64,000 bases of DNA from Actinomycetota bacterium (GTDB taxonomy: Bacteria > Actinomycetota > Geothermincolia > Fen-727 > Anoxymicrobiaceae), in the NCBI GenBank assembly GCA_018831265.1, contig JAHJCO010000012.1:124001-188000 (forward strand), read 5' to 3'. The first letter of the stretch is position 1, and each line of letters starts with the position of its first letter. A model generated the notes under the pieces. It was not told where the DNA came from and ran no database searches. It worked only from the letters and a program-made list of their open reading frames with translations. The position numbers and the translations under genes were made by a program. Below, piece after piece: positions 8,687 to 16,628 of this stretch.

Positions 8687-9220
8687 ATGAGGGGAAGAGA
8701 CAGGAAACCGCCGGAGGAAGGGGCGGCCATACAGGCCGGCTTCCTCGGGGCCGTGCTGGACCAGATGGACCCCGACCACATGGCGCGCCTGGCAAGGGAC
8801 AACCCGGAGTTCATCACGGGCATGCTGGCCCAGATGGACCCCGGGCAGGTCGTCGAGCTCATCAACGAGAGGCCGGCGTACTTCGCGGGGATGATGCGCC
8901 AGATGCCGGACGGGCTGGCCGAGCGCCTCTTCGGTGAGCGCCCCGAGCTGGCCCTGGAGATGCTGCGACGCCTCAGCCCGGAGTTCCTGAGCGAGCTTGC
9001 CGGCGACAGGCCGGACATGTCGATCAACCTCATCAGGTCGCTGGATCCGGCGGCCCTTGCGGGGGCCCTGGGTGAGAACCCCGAGCTGCTGAGGGCGATC
9101 TTCCGGTCCATGCCCAGGGAGTCGATCAGGAAGCTGCTCGCCGAACAGCCGGACATGATGGCCGAGCTGGTCCGGCACCTGGACCCGGCCCTGATAGTCG
9201 ACCTCCTCCCCGGCACCTGA
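8687..9220 (+). CDS. Protein of six exact 23-residue helical repeats
   Basis: A 177-residue protein. After ~27 N-terminal residues, six consecutive units of exactly 23 residues follow with no gaps, then a half unit. Each unit starts with M/L, usually D-P at positions 2-3, has hydrophobics at 6 and 9-10, an invariant proline at 14, and M/L/I at 20-21 (first unit begins MDPDHMARLA). This predicts an alpha-solenoid of helix pairs, loosely like the N-terminal repeats of MgtE magnesium channels, but with no channel domain. No signal peptide or membrane helix is seen. It is the third gene of the FAD oxidoreductase operon. Its TGA stop forms the first bases of a 29-bp repeat. The start at 8687 is preceded by GGAGGGAAGGCAG. 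Confidence 0.8.
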   Translation: MRGRDRKPPEEGAAIQAGFLGAVLDQMDPDHMARLARDNPEFITGMLAQMDPGQVVELINERPAYFAGMMRQMPDGLAERLFGERPELALEMLRRLSPEFLSELAGDRPDMSINLIRSLDPAALAGALGENPELLRAIFRSMPRESIRKLLAEQPDMMAELVRHLDPALIVDLLPGT

Positions 9221-9339
9221 AAGAAAACCTCAGACCATTTCTTTCACTGAAAGAAAACCTCAGACCATTTCTTTCACGGATCGGATGTTTCCACCAAGGG
9301 CCGCCTCGGATGAAAGTTTTGGTCTGAGGTTTTCTTTCA
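9218..9339. repeat. Three copies of the 29-bp interspersed palindrome
   Basis: Copies lie at 9218-9246, 9248-9276 (both CCTCAGACC orientation, arms TGAAAGAAA/TTTCTTTCA) and 9311-9339 (reverse orientation, one arm changed to TGAAAGTTT). The first shares its TGA with the stop of the upstream gene. The third places CTGAGG 17 bp before the -10 of the next gene. Confidence 0.9.
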
Positions 9340-9352
9340 TCTGCGCTACAAT
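9324..9352 (+). promoter_or_regulatory. Leaderless promoter partly inside a repeat copy
   Basis: TACAAT at 9347-9352 is followed by exactly 6 nt and GTG 9359. CTGAGG from the repeat lies 17 bp upstream at 9324-9329, in the -35 position. There is no Shine-Dalgarno sequence. Confidence 0.6.
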
Positions 9353-9358
9353 TGAACC

Positions 9359-10222
9359 GTGGAAGACTACTACGCGCAGTACGACCCAGGGCGACCCCCC
9401 GATCAGCAGGCGGACCAGACCACCTGCTACCACAGGTTCATCACCGGTGCCGACGGTGCCGTCTACTGCCAGAAGTGCGGGGCGGTGCTCTCCCAGGGCA
9501 CGTACGAGACCTACCGCAATACCCGCGACACGCACCTGGCCGAACCTCGGCCGCGACGCACGGTCCTGCTCGTGGTGGTGGGAGCGATCGTGCTGCTGGC
9601 GGCCGCGGGCATCGCCGCCTGGTTCTACTTCAACAAGGGACCCGCGCCGGTCGCCTCCGGGGAGAAGGCGCAGGTGATCGACCTGGGGGCCGAGCCCGCC
9701 CAGGGTCAGCCCGCCGGCGCCGTTCTACTCGCCACGCGGGCGGACGGCATGACCATCAACGCGCTGGCCTCCTACCGCATCGCGGGCAAGGTGATCTGCG
9801 TGAGGGAGTACGCTCCCTTCGGGTCAGGGTCGTCGGGGTTCCCGATAGACCTCGGCCTGGCCTGGGGCGACGTCGGGAAGGCAGACTACGAGAAGTACGT
9901 GAAGCTCGGGTTCTCCAACGAGTACGCCGCCAACCAGTGGCTCACGTACAGGTACGAGGGAGACCTGCCCTGGCCGCTGCCGTACTTCGAGTCGCACGTC
10001 TCCAACAACCACATCTGCCCGGCCAGCGAGAACCTCTACAACGCCCTGATGTCGCTCAGGAAGAACGACCTGGTGATCCTCGAGGGATACCTGGCCGAAT
10101 CCCGTGACCCGTCCGGGGAGAAGGTTCTCTCGAGCAGCCTGACCCGCGACGACACGGACGCGGGCGCCTGCGAGTCCTTCTACGTGCAGACGCTGCAGGT
10201 AAACGGCAAGGTCTACAAGTAG
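9359..10222 (+). CDS. Zinc-ribbon membrane-anchored protein
   Basis: A 287-residue protein. The N-terminus carries a ribbon-like C-Y-H ... C-Q-K-C-G motif (residues 23-41); a single membrane helix follows at ~67-90, then a ~190-residue domain. That domain has a recognisable pattern (I-D-L-G-L-A-W-G, then N-N-H-I-C-P-A, then N-D-L-V-I-L-E-G-Y-L), seen in a set of uncharacterised membrane-anchored proteins; I cannot name its function. Three other proteins here (46750, 52245, 58013) also pair an N-terminal zinc ribbon with membrane helices. The GTG at 9359 lies 6 nt after TACAAT, so the message is probably leaderless. Confidence 0.75.
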   Translation: MEDYYAQYDPGRPPDQQADQTTCYHRFITGADGAVYCQKCGAVLSQGTYETYRNTRDTHLAEPRPRRTVLLVVVGAIVLLAAAGIAAWFYFNKGPAPVASGEKAQVIDLGAEPAQGQPAGAVLLATRADGMTINALASYRIAGKVICVREYAPFGSGSSGFPIDLGLAWGDVGKADYEKYVKLGFSNEYAANQWLTYRYEGDLPWPLPYFESHVSNNHICPASENLYNALMSLRKNDLVILEGYLAESRDPSGEKVLSSSLTRDDTDAGACESFYVQTLQVNGKVYK

Positions 10223-10269
10223 GCGGTCACCCACGCTGAACACGGCTGGCGCAACCGCCGTACTATCCC

Positions 10270-10281
10270 TATACTCACCCT
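10270..10281 (+). promoter_or_regulatory. Leaderless-type -10 box
   Basis: TATACT at 10270-10275, then 6 nt (CACCCT), then ATG 10282. There is no ribosome-binding site and no clear -35. Confidence 0.5.
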
Positions 10282-10923
10282 ATGTCTCATCTCATTCCAG
10301 GCTTGATAGTAATAGGCCTTGGCGCCGCTGTGAGCCCGGTGGCCTTCATGGTCCTGATCTCGCTGATGCTCCTCAAGCATCCACTGAAGAACGCCCTTTT
10401 CTACCTGGCGGGGTTCACCCTGGTCCTGGTGTGCATGGGTCTCGTGGGTGCCCTGGTGTTCCACGCGAGCGGCAGCGGGGGAAAGGGGACGGTCGACTCG
10501 TGGATAGACCTCATCCTGGGCGCCCTCTGCCTCCTCGCGATTATACCGGCGCTCACCAGGAAGCCTGCACCTGAGCGCAAGGAGCGGGGAGAGCTGAAGG
10601 GATACCAGTCCTTTCTTATCGGGGCGGGCGCCATGGCCGTGAACACGTCCACGATCGTGATCTACATGTCGGGGGTCCACCATATCACCCGGGCCGGGCT
10701 CGGCGCGGCCGAGGCGGGTGTCGCGCTGCTGGTCCTGACCGCCGTGACGCTGGTTACCCTGGTCGCTCCCATGCTGCTCTATGCCGTGTTCCCGAAGGCT
10801 GGGGAGAAGGTTCTCATCCGGATGCGGACATGGCTTGGCAAGTACCACAAGGTCATAGGGGTCGGCATCCTGCTGGTATTCGGAGCGTACCTGCTGATCA
10901 AGGGCATCCTCGCCCTCGTTTAG
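10282..10923 (+). CDS. GAP-family (Sap/LysE-like) membrane transporter
   Basis: A 213-residue membrane protein with six likely helices and a basic central loop (residues ~92-108, R-K-P-A-P-E-R-K-E-R). The start G-L-G-A-A-V-S-P-V-A resembles the G-x-x-x-S-P reentrant motif at the front of LysE/CadD/GAP exporters. The closest general match is the actinobacterial GAP (Sap, sulfolipid-addressing) group, proposed to move lipids or small molecules across the membrane. Substrate unknown. The message appears leaderless (ATG 6 nt after TATACT). It stands alone between the zinc-ribbon protein and the receiver-domain gene. Confidence 0.8.
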   Translation: MSHLIPGLIVIGLGAAVSPVAFMVLISLMLLKHPLKNALFYLAGFTLVLVCMGLVGALVFHASGSGGKGTVDSWIDLILGALCLLAIIPALTRKPAPERKERGELKGYQSFLIGAGAMAVNTSTIVIYMSGVHHITRAGLGAAEAGVALLVLTAVTLVTLVAPMLLYAVFPKAGEKVLIRMRTWLGKYHKVIGVGILLVFGAYLLIKGILALV

Positions 10924-11013
10924 CAGTAGGGAATTTCCCCGGAGGGAGAACTCATCTCACCTCAGAAGAAATCAGCAGGCAACCATTCGATCTCGATGGT
11001 GTGAGGAGAGAAG

Positions 11014-11394
11014 TTGAGAACAGGCGCAGCCATGCGGGCCCTGGTGGTGGATGACGAGCCCGAGCTGGCCGACCTGCTGAGCAGGTTGCTGCAGAAGAGG
11101 TTCGGAGCCGTGGTCCACGTGGCCCGCGATGGCGAGTCCGCACGGCGCGCGCTGCGCGAGCTGGACCTGGACTGCGTGACCCTGGACTACCAGCTCCCGG
11201 ACTGCGACGGCCTGACCCTTCTGCGGGAGATCCAGGCCGGCGACTCCCCCCCGGCGGTCCTCCTGGTCACCGCCCACGGCGACGCGATGCTGGAAAGGGA
11301 TGCCATCCAGCTTGGGGCTTTTTCCTACATCACCAAGGACCAGCGGCTGGTCGACGCTCTCTGCCAGGCCGTCCAGTCGCTGGCCGGGCGCTGA
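11014..11394 (+). CDS. Single-domain response regulator (receiver only)
   Basis: A 126-residue CheY-like receiver. The acidic pair V-V-D-D-E lies at residues ~11-15, the phosphoacceptor in T-L-D-Y-Q-L-P, the switch threonine in L-V-T-A-H-G, and the conserved lysine in Y-I-T-K-D. There is no output domain. TTG 11014 is chosen because GAGGAGAG lies 5 bases before it; ATG 11032 lacks one. It is an orphan with no kinase beside it. The PAS kinase at 14948 and the 7TM kinase at 49983 are possible partners in the wider neighbourhood, but nothing in the sequence links them. Confidence 0.88.
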   Translation: MRTGAAMRALVVDDEPELADLLSRLLQKRFGAVVHVARDGESARRALRELDLDCVTLDYQLPDCDGLTLLREIQAGDSPPAVLLVTAHGDAMLERDAIQLGAFSYITKDQRLVDALCQAVQSLAGR

Positions 11395-11443
11395 CCTCCA
11401 TCCGGTATGACCCCGTTCAAGCGCACTCGATAGTTCGATCCCT

Positions 11444-13690
11444 TTACTTCGTGCCGGACAGGCGCTCCCCGATGTACTCGGCGCTATCTGAGAGTGCCGT
11501 CACCATCCCGTTACCCTCGTAGTCGTGGTTCTGGTTGGGCAGGGGGACGAAGATGAACGCCTTATCGGCCGCCTCGAGCGCCTGCATGAAGTTGATCGAG
11601 TTCTGCAGGTGGACGTTGGTGTCGGCCAGGCCGTGAATGATGAGCGGCTCGGCGGCGAGGTCCTTCGCCCTGGAGATGACCTCCGTCTCGGAGTAGCCCT
11701 GCGGGTTCTGTTGCGGGGTTTTCATATAGCGCTCCGTGTAGATCGTGTCGTAGTACTTCCAGTCGGTGGGCGGTGAACCGGATACGCCGCATTTGAACAC
11801 ACGCGGCTCGTGGACCATCGCGTAGAGGGTCAGGAAGCCGCCGAAGGAGTGGCCGTCACACCCTATCCTTGACCCGTCGACGTACGGGAGCGACCGCAGG
11901 TAGTCTATCCCGGCGAGCTGGTCCGAGAGAGCGGCCGGGCCGAGGTGCCCCTCTATCGGCGTCTCGAAGGCGTGGCCGCGCCCGTAAGAGCCCCGGTTGT
12001 CCAGCCGCCAGACGATAAGGCCCTCCTGGGTGTAGAGGACGTCCCGCTCCATCACCTGGAACAGGCCGGTCGGGCCGTAGCGGTCCTGGATGAGCTGGAG
12101 GGAGGGGCCGCCGTACCAGTGAACCACCACCCCGTATCTCTTATCCGGATCGAAGTTCGCGGGCTTGACCATCTGGGCGCTCAGCTCCACGCCGTCATCG
12201 GCCCTTACCTTCAGGAACTCGCGCTTCACCCCGGGCAGGTCGAGCGATGGCCCCGCGCACTCGGCGAGGACCTTCGCTTCGCTGCCATCCTCCCGGTAGA
12301 TGGCGGTGATCGGTGGTTTTTCGGTGCCGGAGTACTGGTCCCACAGGTACTCACCGTCCCCCGAGAGGGCGGCCGAGTGGAAGCCCGGCCCCTTGGAGAC
12401 CCGCCGGAGCTTCCCGGTTTCGATGTCCAGTCGGTACACCTGGCGCTCGAGCGGGCCGTCCCTGGTGGCCGAGAAGTATGCGAGCGTACCCTCCCTGTTT
12501 ACGTGGACGGGACGTGACGGGGTCAGGATATCGTATGCATTGGAGTCTATGAGCCAGTCCCCGCTGGTGAGCTGCTTTTCGAGCTCCCCGGCGCGCGAAA
12601 ACCGGTATAGGTGCATGAAACCGTCCCGCTCGGAGAGCCAGAGGAAGCTGCGCCCCCCGTCCACGAACATCGGGGCGGTGTACAGGTACTCGTTGACCCA
12701 GTCCTTGTCTGTCTCCTCGATGAGGGTGCGGGAGTTCCCGCTCGCGCGGTCCCAGGCGTTGAGCGCGAGGACCGTGTGGTCGCGGTTTTCGGTTATGAAG
12801 AGGGCTTCGCTGGAGTCCGGTGTCCAGGCGAAGAAGGGGAGGACGTACTCGGTCCCCTCCGGGAGCGGGATCACTTTCGTTTCGGCGTTCTCCTCCAGAG
12901 CGATGGCATACAGGGTGGCCGCCGGGTTGTCGCTGCCGGCCGTGGGATAGCGCGTGTGGCTCACCGTTGGCGGGACCGGATCGTAGTCGGTCACCGGGTG
13001 GTTCTGAACGCGGGAGTCATCCAGGCGGAGGTACATGAGCCACTTCCCGTCGGGCGACCAGGCGTACCCGGGCTGTGCCGCGCGGGTGGCGAGCTCCTCG
13101 GTGTAGACCCAGTCGAGCGTCCCGTTGTACACGGTGTCGCTGCCGTCCGCGGTCAGCCGGCGGACCTCGCCGTCGCTCACCCGGACGGTGTAGATGTCGT
13201 TGTCCTGAACGTAGGAGACGTAATCGTTCCCGGGCAGGAACATCATGCTCGTCTTGCCCGCTTCGCCCTCCGCGAGGGGCCCCTCGAGGTCCCGGGACCC
13301 CACCCGCAGGACCCAGAACGACTTCTCTCCGACCAGAAGGATGGATTCCCCGGAGTCCGACCACTGGGCCGAGGTGACATCGATGTCATCCTCGTGGTCT
13401 GCCGGGTCCAGCAGAACGCTCTTCTCGCCGCTCGGCGCATCGTAGAGCATGAGCACCTGCCGGCCGTCCTGCGGCTCGACATAGGTGAGGCTCGAGGCGA
13501 CGGGGCTCCACTGCAGGCTCGACGGCCCGGGCCCCATCAGCGCGTTCGGTGCCACGAGCTGCTCCGCGGTTATCCCGCCCTTGCCCCGGGCGGACTTCCC
13601 CGGCGGGCCCCCGCAGCCCCCGAGGCACGTCAGGACAAGGAGTGAAAGGACGAGCGAAAACACGACGAGCCGGCTACGATATGCACTCAC
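11444..13690 (-). CDS. S9 (dipeptidyl-peptidase IV type) peptidase lipoprotein
   Basis: A 748-residue secreted serine peptidase. GTG 13690 gives a classic lipoprotein signal: ~22 hydrophobic residues ending L-G-G-C. Residues ~60-500 form the DPP-IV-type beta-propeller (W-S-P-D-G-K-W-L-M-Y and similar blades). The C-terminal hydrolase domain has the nucleophile motif G-H-S-F-G-G-F (Ser near 615), an aspartate in G-L-A-D-T-N-V-H (~687) and the histidine in Q-N-H-D-Y (~722). It should cleave dipeptides from proline- or alanine-containing peptides outside the membrane, feeding peptide uptake. It is monocistronic. TATAAT is 42 bases upstream, with a 29-bp repeat core in the -35 position. Confidence 0.9.
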   Translation of the reverse strand: MSAYRSRLVVFSLVLSLLVLTCLGGCGGPPGKSARGKGGITAEQLVAPNALMGPGPSSLQWSPVASSLTYVEPQDGRQVLMLYDAPSGEKSVLLDPADHEDDIDVTSAQWSDSGESILLVGEKSFWVLRVGSRDLEGPLAEGEAGKTSMMFLPGNDYVSYVQDNDIYTVRVSDGEVRRLTADGSDTVYNGTLDWVYTEELATRAAQPGYAWSPDGKWLMYLRLDDSRVQNHPVTDYDPVPPTVSHTRYPTAGSDNPAATLYAIALEENAETKVIPLPEGTEYVLPFFAWTPDSSEALFITENRDHTVLALNAWDRASGNSRTLIEETDKDWVNEYLYTAPMFVDGGRSFLWLSERDGFMHLYRFSRAGELEKQLTSGDWLIDSNAYDILTPSRPVHVNREGTLAYFSATRDGPLERQVYRLDIETGKLRRVSKGPGFHSAALSGDGEYLWDQYSGTEKPPITAIYREDGSEAKVLAECAGPSLDLPGVKREFLKVRADDGVELSAQMVKPANFDPDKRYGVVVHWYGGPSLQLIQDRYGPTGLFQVMERDVLYTQEGLIVWRLDNRGSYGRGHAFETPIEGHLGPAALSDQLAGIDYLRSLPYVDGSRIGCDGHSFGGFLTLYAMVHEPRVFKCGVSGSPPTDWKYYDTIYTERYMKTPQQNPQGYSETEVISRAKDLAAEPLIIHGLADTNVHLQNSINFMQALEAADKAFIFVPLPNQNHDYEGNGMVTALSDSAEYIGERLSGTK

Positions 13691-13732
13691 TATGACACTA
13701 CACCCCCGAGTATCCGTCTGAAAACGCACCCG

Positions 13733-13761
13733 ATTATAACCGACCTGCAAAAACACCTCAG
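13733..13761 (-). promoter_or_regulatory. Promoter of the S9 peptidase gene
   Basis: On the minus strand, TATAAT (13733-13738) lies 17 bp from CTGAGG (13756-13761), which is the core of the nearest 29-bp repeat. The start codon is at 13690. Confidence 0.55.
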
Positions 13762-13890
13762 ACCAAATCTTTCACGCAATGAAAGAAAACCTCAGACCAA
13801 AACTTTCACGCAACACAGCATTCGCTTCAGGATGAAAGAAATGGTCTGAGGTTTTCTTTCATGAAAGAAATGGTCTGAGGTTTTCTTTCA
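13746..13890. repeat. Four copies of the 29-bp interspersed palindrome
   Basis: Copies at 13746-13774 (left arm decayed to TGCAAA), 13780-13808, 13833-13861 and 13862-13890. The first two show CCTCAGACC on the plus strand and the last two the reverse; the last two are directly adjacent and identical. Confidence 0.9.
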
Positions 13891-13970
13891 CGATCCCGGC
13901 TATCGCGCCGATCTTTCCCCAGCCCTGCAACGCCTTCAGCATGGCACGCTCCCTCGCATCAGTACCCAGG

Positions 13971-14524
13971 CTACCAGAGGTTGAAGTTGTGGTCGTACTT
14001 GCCTATCGCGTCGACCTCGACCGCCCCTCCCGGCAGCATTGCGCTGCCACGGACCTCCACCAGCATCTCGTGGTAGTCGATATCCAGGTATGGGATCACG
14101 GGCGGGATGCGCATCCTGTTGCGATGGTGCGTGAGCACTGTCACCGCCAGGTCGATGCCGGGCGAGCGGACCCGGAACCCGGACATGGGATCGGTCGGGT
14201 CGAAACCGAAATGCGATGGAGATACCACGTAGCCGTCCCCGTTCTCCGTCCACAGGTAGCCGTAGTGATGATGCACCCCGGCGTCGTAGAAGCAGTCGAG
14301 CACCACACCGGCGAGCCCCGCTCCCCAGAAGTGCAGCCAGTCCGCGGCCGAGTGGCGGGGCTGGACTCCCCAGTTGTGCTCGCAGTACCCGTAGCCCTCG
14401 AACGGCCGAAGTAAACCTTGCCGGCCGGGTCCAGCCCCTCGAACGACCACCACTGCTTCACGCGCCTGAAGGCAAAAAGCCCGTGCCGCCGCGCCTCAAC
14501 CCGCACGAATCCTTCGTCACGCAT
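13971..14524 (-). pseudogene. Broken CrtC/AttH-like lipocalin-fold gene
   Basis: One coding stretch is split over two frames. From ATG 14524 the protein begins MRDEGFVRVE and contains K-Q-W-W-S-F-E-G-L-D-P-A-G-K-V-Y-F; near 14405-14410 the coding signal passes to another frame (P-F-E-G-Y-G-Y-C-E-H-N-W-G) that runs to TAG at 13971. The G-Y-x-x-H-N-W-G motif and flanking strands resemble CrtC hydratase/AttH-type lipocalin-like domains. Such proteins normally have a long N-terminal lipocalin half between the W-W-x-F start and this motif; here the two are almost fused, so an internal deletion plus a one-base shift is likely. The ATG overlaps the preceding stop by a few bases, so it was the last gene of the kinase operon. 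A sequencing error could explain the shift but not the missing middle. Confidence 0.6.
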
Positions 14525-14897
14525 CCGTCCGGTCCCCCTGCACCGTGGGAGGACTCCCGTCCGGGAGACCCCCCGCTTCCCGGTAGGTCACCCCGTCGAT
14601 GATAACCGGCATGCGGCAGTCCAGGGGGGTCGGCGGCGGCGGCCTACGCGCGTTCCTCCTGTCAACCGCGAGCAGGTACACCAGGGGGAAGGCGCCCAGG
14701 GTCACGTAGCCTGTGGCCGCCACCAGTGTCGCCCCCCAGGGGCTCATCTCGAGCCTGAGGCCGAAGCGCCTCGAGCCCGCGAAGACCATGGACACCAGAG
14801 CGAGGTAGACCGGCACCGCGATGCCCATGAAGATCGTTCCGGGATAGTGCGCCCCCGCAAGCATGATGATGGTGGGGACGAGGATCGCCAGCGGCAC
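14517..14897 (-). CDS. Three-helix membrane protein downstream of the kinase
   Basis: A 126-residue protein from GTG 14897: about three hydrophobic helices, then a soluble proline-rich tail (D-R-R-N-A-R-R-P-P-P-P). Coding continues upstream of this GTG as L-K-A-E-R-Q-L-F-L-L-Q-V-F-V without a standard start, up to an ATA overlapping the kinase stop (ATAG near 14948) and preceded by AGGGGG. Thus either translation starts at GTG inside the first helix, or a rare ATA/CTG start restores a full helix. Family not recognised. It lies between the sensor kinase and the broken CrtC-like gene in one minus-strand operon. Confidence 0.6.
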   Translation of the reverse strand: MPLAILVPTIIMLAGAHYPGTIFMGIAVPVYLALVSMVFAGSRRFGLRLEMSPWGATLVAATGYVTLGAFPLVYLLAVDRRNARRPPPPTPLDCRMPVIIDGVTYREAGGLPDGSPPTVQGDRTDA

Positions 14898-14947
14898 GAA
14901 TACCTGCAGCAGGAAGAGCTGCCTCTCGGCCTTCAGCGTGGCGGTGT

Positions 14948-16096
14948 CTATCGGTCGGCCCCCTGCTCGACGGGCCGATTGGGGAGCGAGAAGAAGAACG
15001 CGCAGCCGCCGCCCTCGCGGGGCTCGATGCTGATCCGTCCCCCGTGTGCCTCGACGATGCTCCTCGCTATGTAGAGCCCCAGGCCGAGACCCGGGATCGA
15101 GTGGTACCGGGTGTCCTCGACCTGGTAGAAACGGTCGAAGACGCGCTCGGTGGCTTGCTCGGGGATGCCGGGTCCCCTGTCATCGACGTGGAAGACTGTC
15201 TCGGCGGAGTCCTGCTCGAACCAAACATCGACGGGGGCCCCGGCCGGCGAGTACTTGACGGCGTTCTCGATGAGTATCGCGAGTACCTCCTCGGATTTGT
15301 GCGGGTCCAGGCGTATGGGCCTCTCCGGCCCCCTGCCGGGGTTGACCGCCACCGCGCTCTGGTCCTCGGTTCCCATCTCGAGTGCCCGCTGGAGAGAGCA
15401 GGCCATCAGCTCCGAGGGCAGCGCGTCGCCGTACTCCAGCTCCAGCTTCCGGCGCTCGATCAGGGCGGTCTCGAACAGCTCGGCGACCAGGTGGGCCAGG
15501 CGGTCCGCCGAATCGGAGATCGCCCGGAGGGCATCCTTGACCGCTACCGGGTCCATCCGGTCCATGCGGTCGAGGAGCAGCCTCGAGTATCCCTTGAAGA
15601 CAGTGGCGGGGTGTCGCAGCTCGTGCGCCGCCACGGTGATGAGGTCCTGTAGCTCCAGCAAGTACTTCTCGGCCTCCGCGCGCGCGGCCTCGGCCGCCGA
15701 GGCCTCCCTCTCCTTCTCCAGGAGCTTCCTTCGCTCCGTGATATCCCTCCCTATCGCGGTGACCGCGAACACGTTGCCGGCGCCGTCCAGCAGGGGGGTA
15801 CCGTAGAACTCGTAGGGGATCCCCTCGCCGTCCCGGCAGATCAGGTCCGTCTCGACCGACGCGTACCCCTCCTGGATCCCCAGGGCAATGGCCGCGGACA
15901 CGCGTTCGAAATCACCGTTGCCGAGGAAGTTCCTGATGTTCATGTCGGCGAGCTCGTCCTCGTCGTACCCGGTGACCTCCACCCCGCGCAGGTTCCAACG
16001 GAGCAGCCGGCCCCCCAGGTCGAAGACGATGAAGATATCCTGGAGCGTGTCGATCGCGCTCTCCAGGAAGCCCGGGTCTTTTTCTACATCTGTCAT
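14948..16096 (-). CDS. Soluble PAS-domain sensor histidine kinase
   Basis: A 382-residue kinase without membrane helices. Residues ~10-130 are a PAS domain ending in the PAC-type I-G-R-D-I-T-E-R motif; a short coiled segment (~131-160) follows; the dimerisation/phosphoacceptor box is A-A-H-E-L-R-H-P (~170); and the ATPase domain has I-L-I-E-N-A-V-K-Y-S (N box), D-D-R-G-P-G-I-P (G1) and G-L-G-L-G-L-Y-I-A (G2). ATG 16096 is chosen over GTG 16102 for spacing from GGCGGGTG. It senses a cytoplasmic signal. No response regulator is adjacent; the nearest is the orphan receiver at 11014. Confidence 0.88.
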   Translation of the reverse strand: MTDVEKDPGFLESAIDTLQDIFIVFDLGGRLLRWNLRGVEVTGYDEDELADMNIRNFLGNGDFERVSAAIALGIQEGYASVETDLICRDGEGIPYEFYGTPLLDGAGNVFAVTAIGRDITERRKLLEKEREASAAEAARAEAEKYLLELQDLITVAAHELRHPATVFKGYSRLLLDRMDRMDPVAVKDALRAISDSADRLAHLVAELFETALIERRKLELEYGDALPSELMACSLQRALEMGTEDQSAVAVNPGRGPERPIRLDPHKSEEVLAILIENAVKYSPAGAPVDVWFEQDSAETVFHVDDRGPGIPEQATERVFDRFYQVEDTRYHSIPGLGLGLYIARSIVEAHGGRISIEPREGGGCAFFFSLPNRPVEQGADR

Positions 16097-16143
16097 GAAC
16101 ACCCGCCGATCGCGCGGACCCCGGGGTGTAACGACCCCCGCGT

Positions 16144-16149
16144 ATTATA
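16144..16149 (-). promoter_or_regulatory. -10 box of the PAS-kinase operon
   Basis: TATAAT on the minus strand, about 48 bases upstream of ATG 16096. The same GATTATAA-like context precedes several genes here (6524, 13733, 18122, 46585). Confidence 0.5.
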
Positions 16150-16319
16150 ACGACGCCGGGTGCGAGATGGGTCCGTCCGCCGGGGTCTCACCGATGCCCC
16201 GGCTGGAAGGGTTCGCCGGCCGAGGGAGAGCAAGCAAAGGAAATAACTGTCCTCTCCTTGAAGTCTGAAGCGTAGGAACAATAAGAGAGACTCTCGAGAC
16301 GAAAGGAGATGCGTCCGGT

Positions 16320-16505
16320 ATGAAGAGGCTTACGAAGCAGGAGGTAAAGGACCTCGACCTCACCGACAGGGAGGTCAGGATCGCCTGCGAGCGCATCAAG
16401 CGCGATTACTCCTTCGGCCTTTTCAACGACAGGGTGACGCCCCTCCAGAACACGCGGCTCCTCGAGGACGAGCTCCGCAGAAGGGGATACGCGACGGGCA
16501 GCTAG
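16320..16505 (+). CDS. Small hypothetical protein, 61 residues
   Basis: A charged, probably helical 61-residue protein (begins MKRLTKQEVK, contains L-L-E-D-E-L-R-R-R-G-Y). ATG 16320 is preceded by AAAGGAGA with an 11-base gap, a little long. No cysteine, signal peptide or membrane helix. I recognise no family. It is probably a lone gene, since it faces away from the kinase and is 123 bp before the next tetR gene. Confidence 0.55.
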   Translation: MKRLTKQEVKDLDLTDREVRIACERIKRDYSFGLFNDRVTPLQNTRLLEDELRRRGYATGS

Positions 16506-16628
16506 TCCTCGCGAGGCCCGCCTGGTCTGCTACCGCCTCCATCTTGGGTTAATATCGTCTTGGATTATCCCGACCTCCGCGAGGCCGCGCGAGCGCGCCC
16601 GGGGATCCGACCGTAAGGAAAAGGCTCG

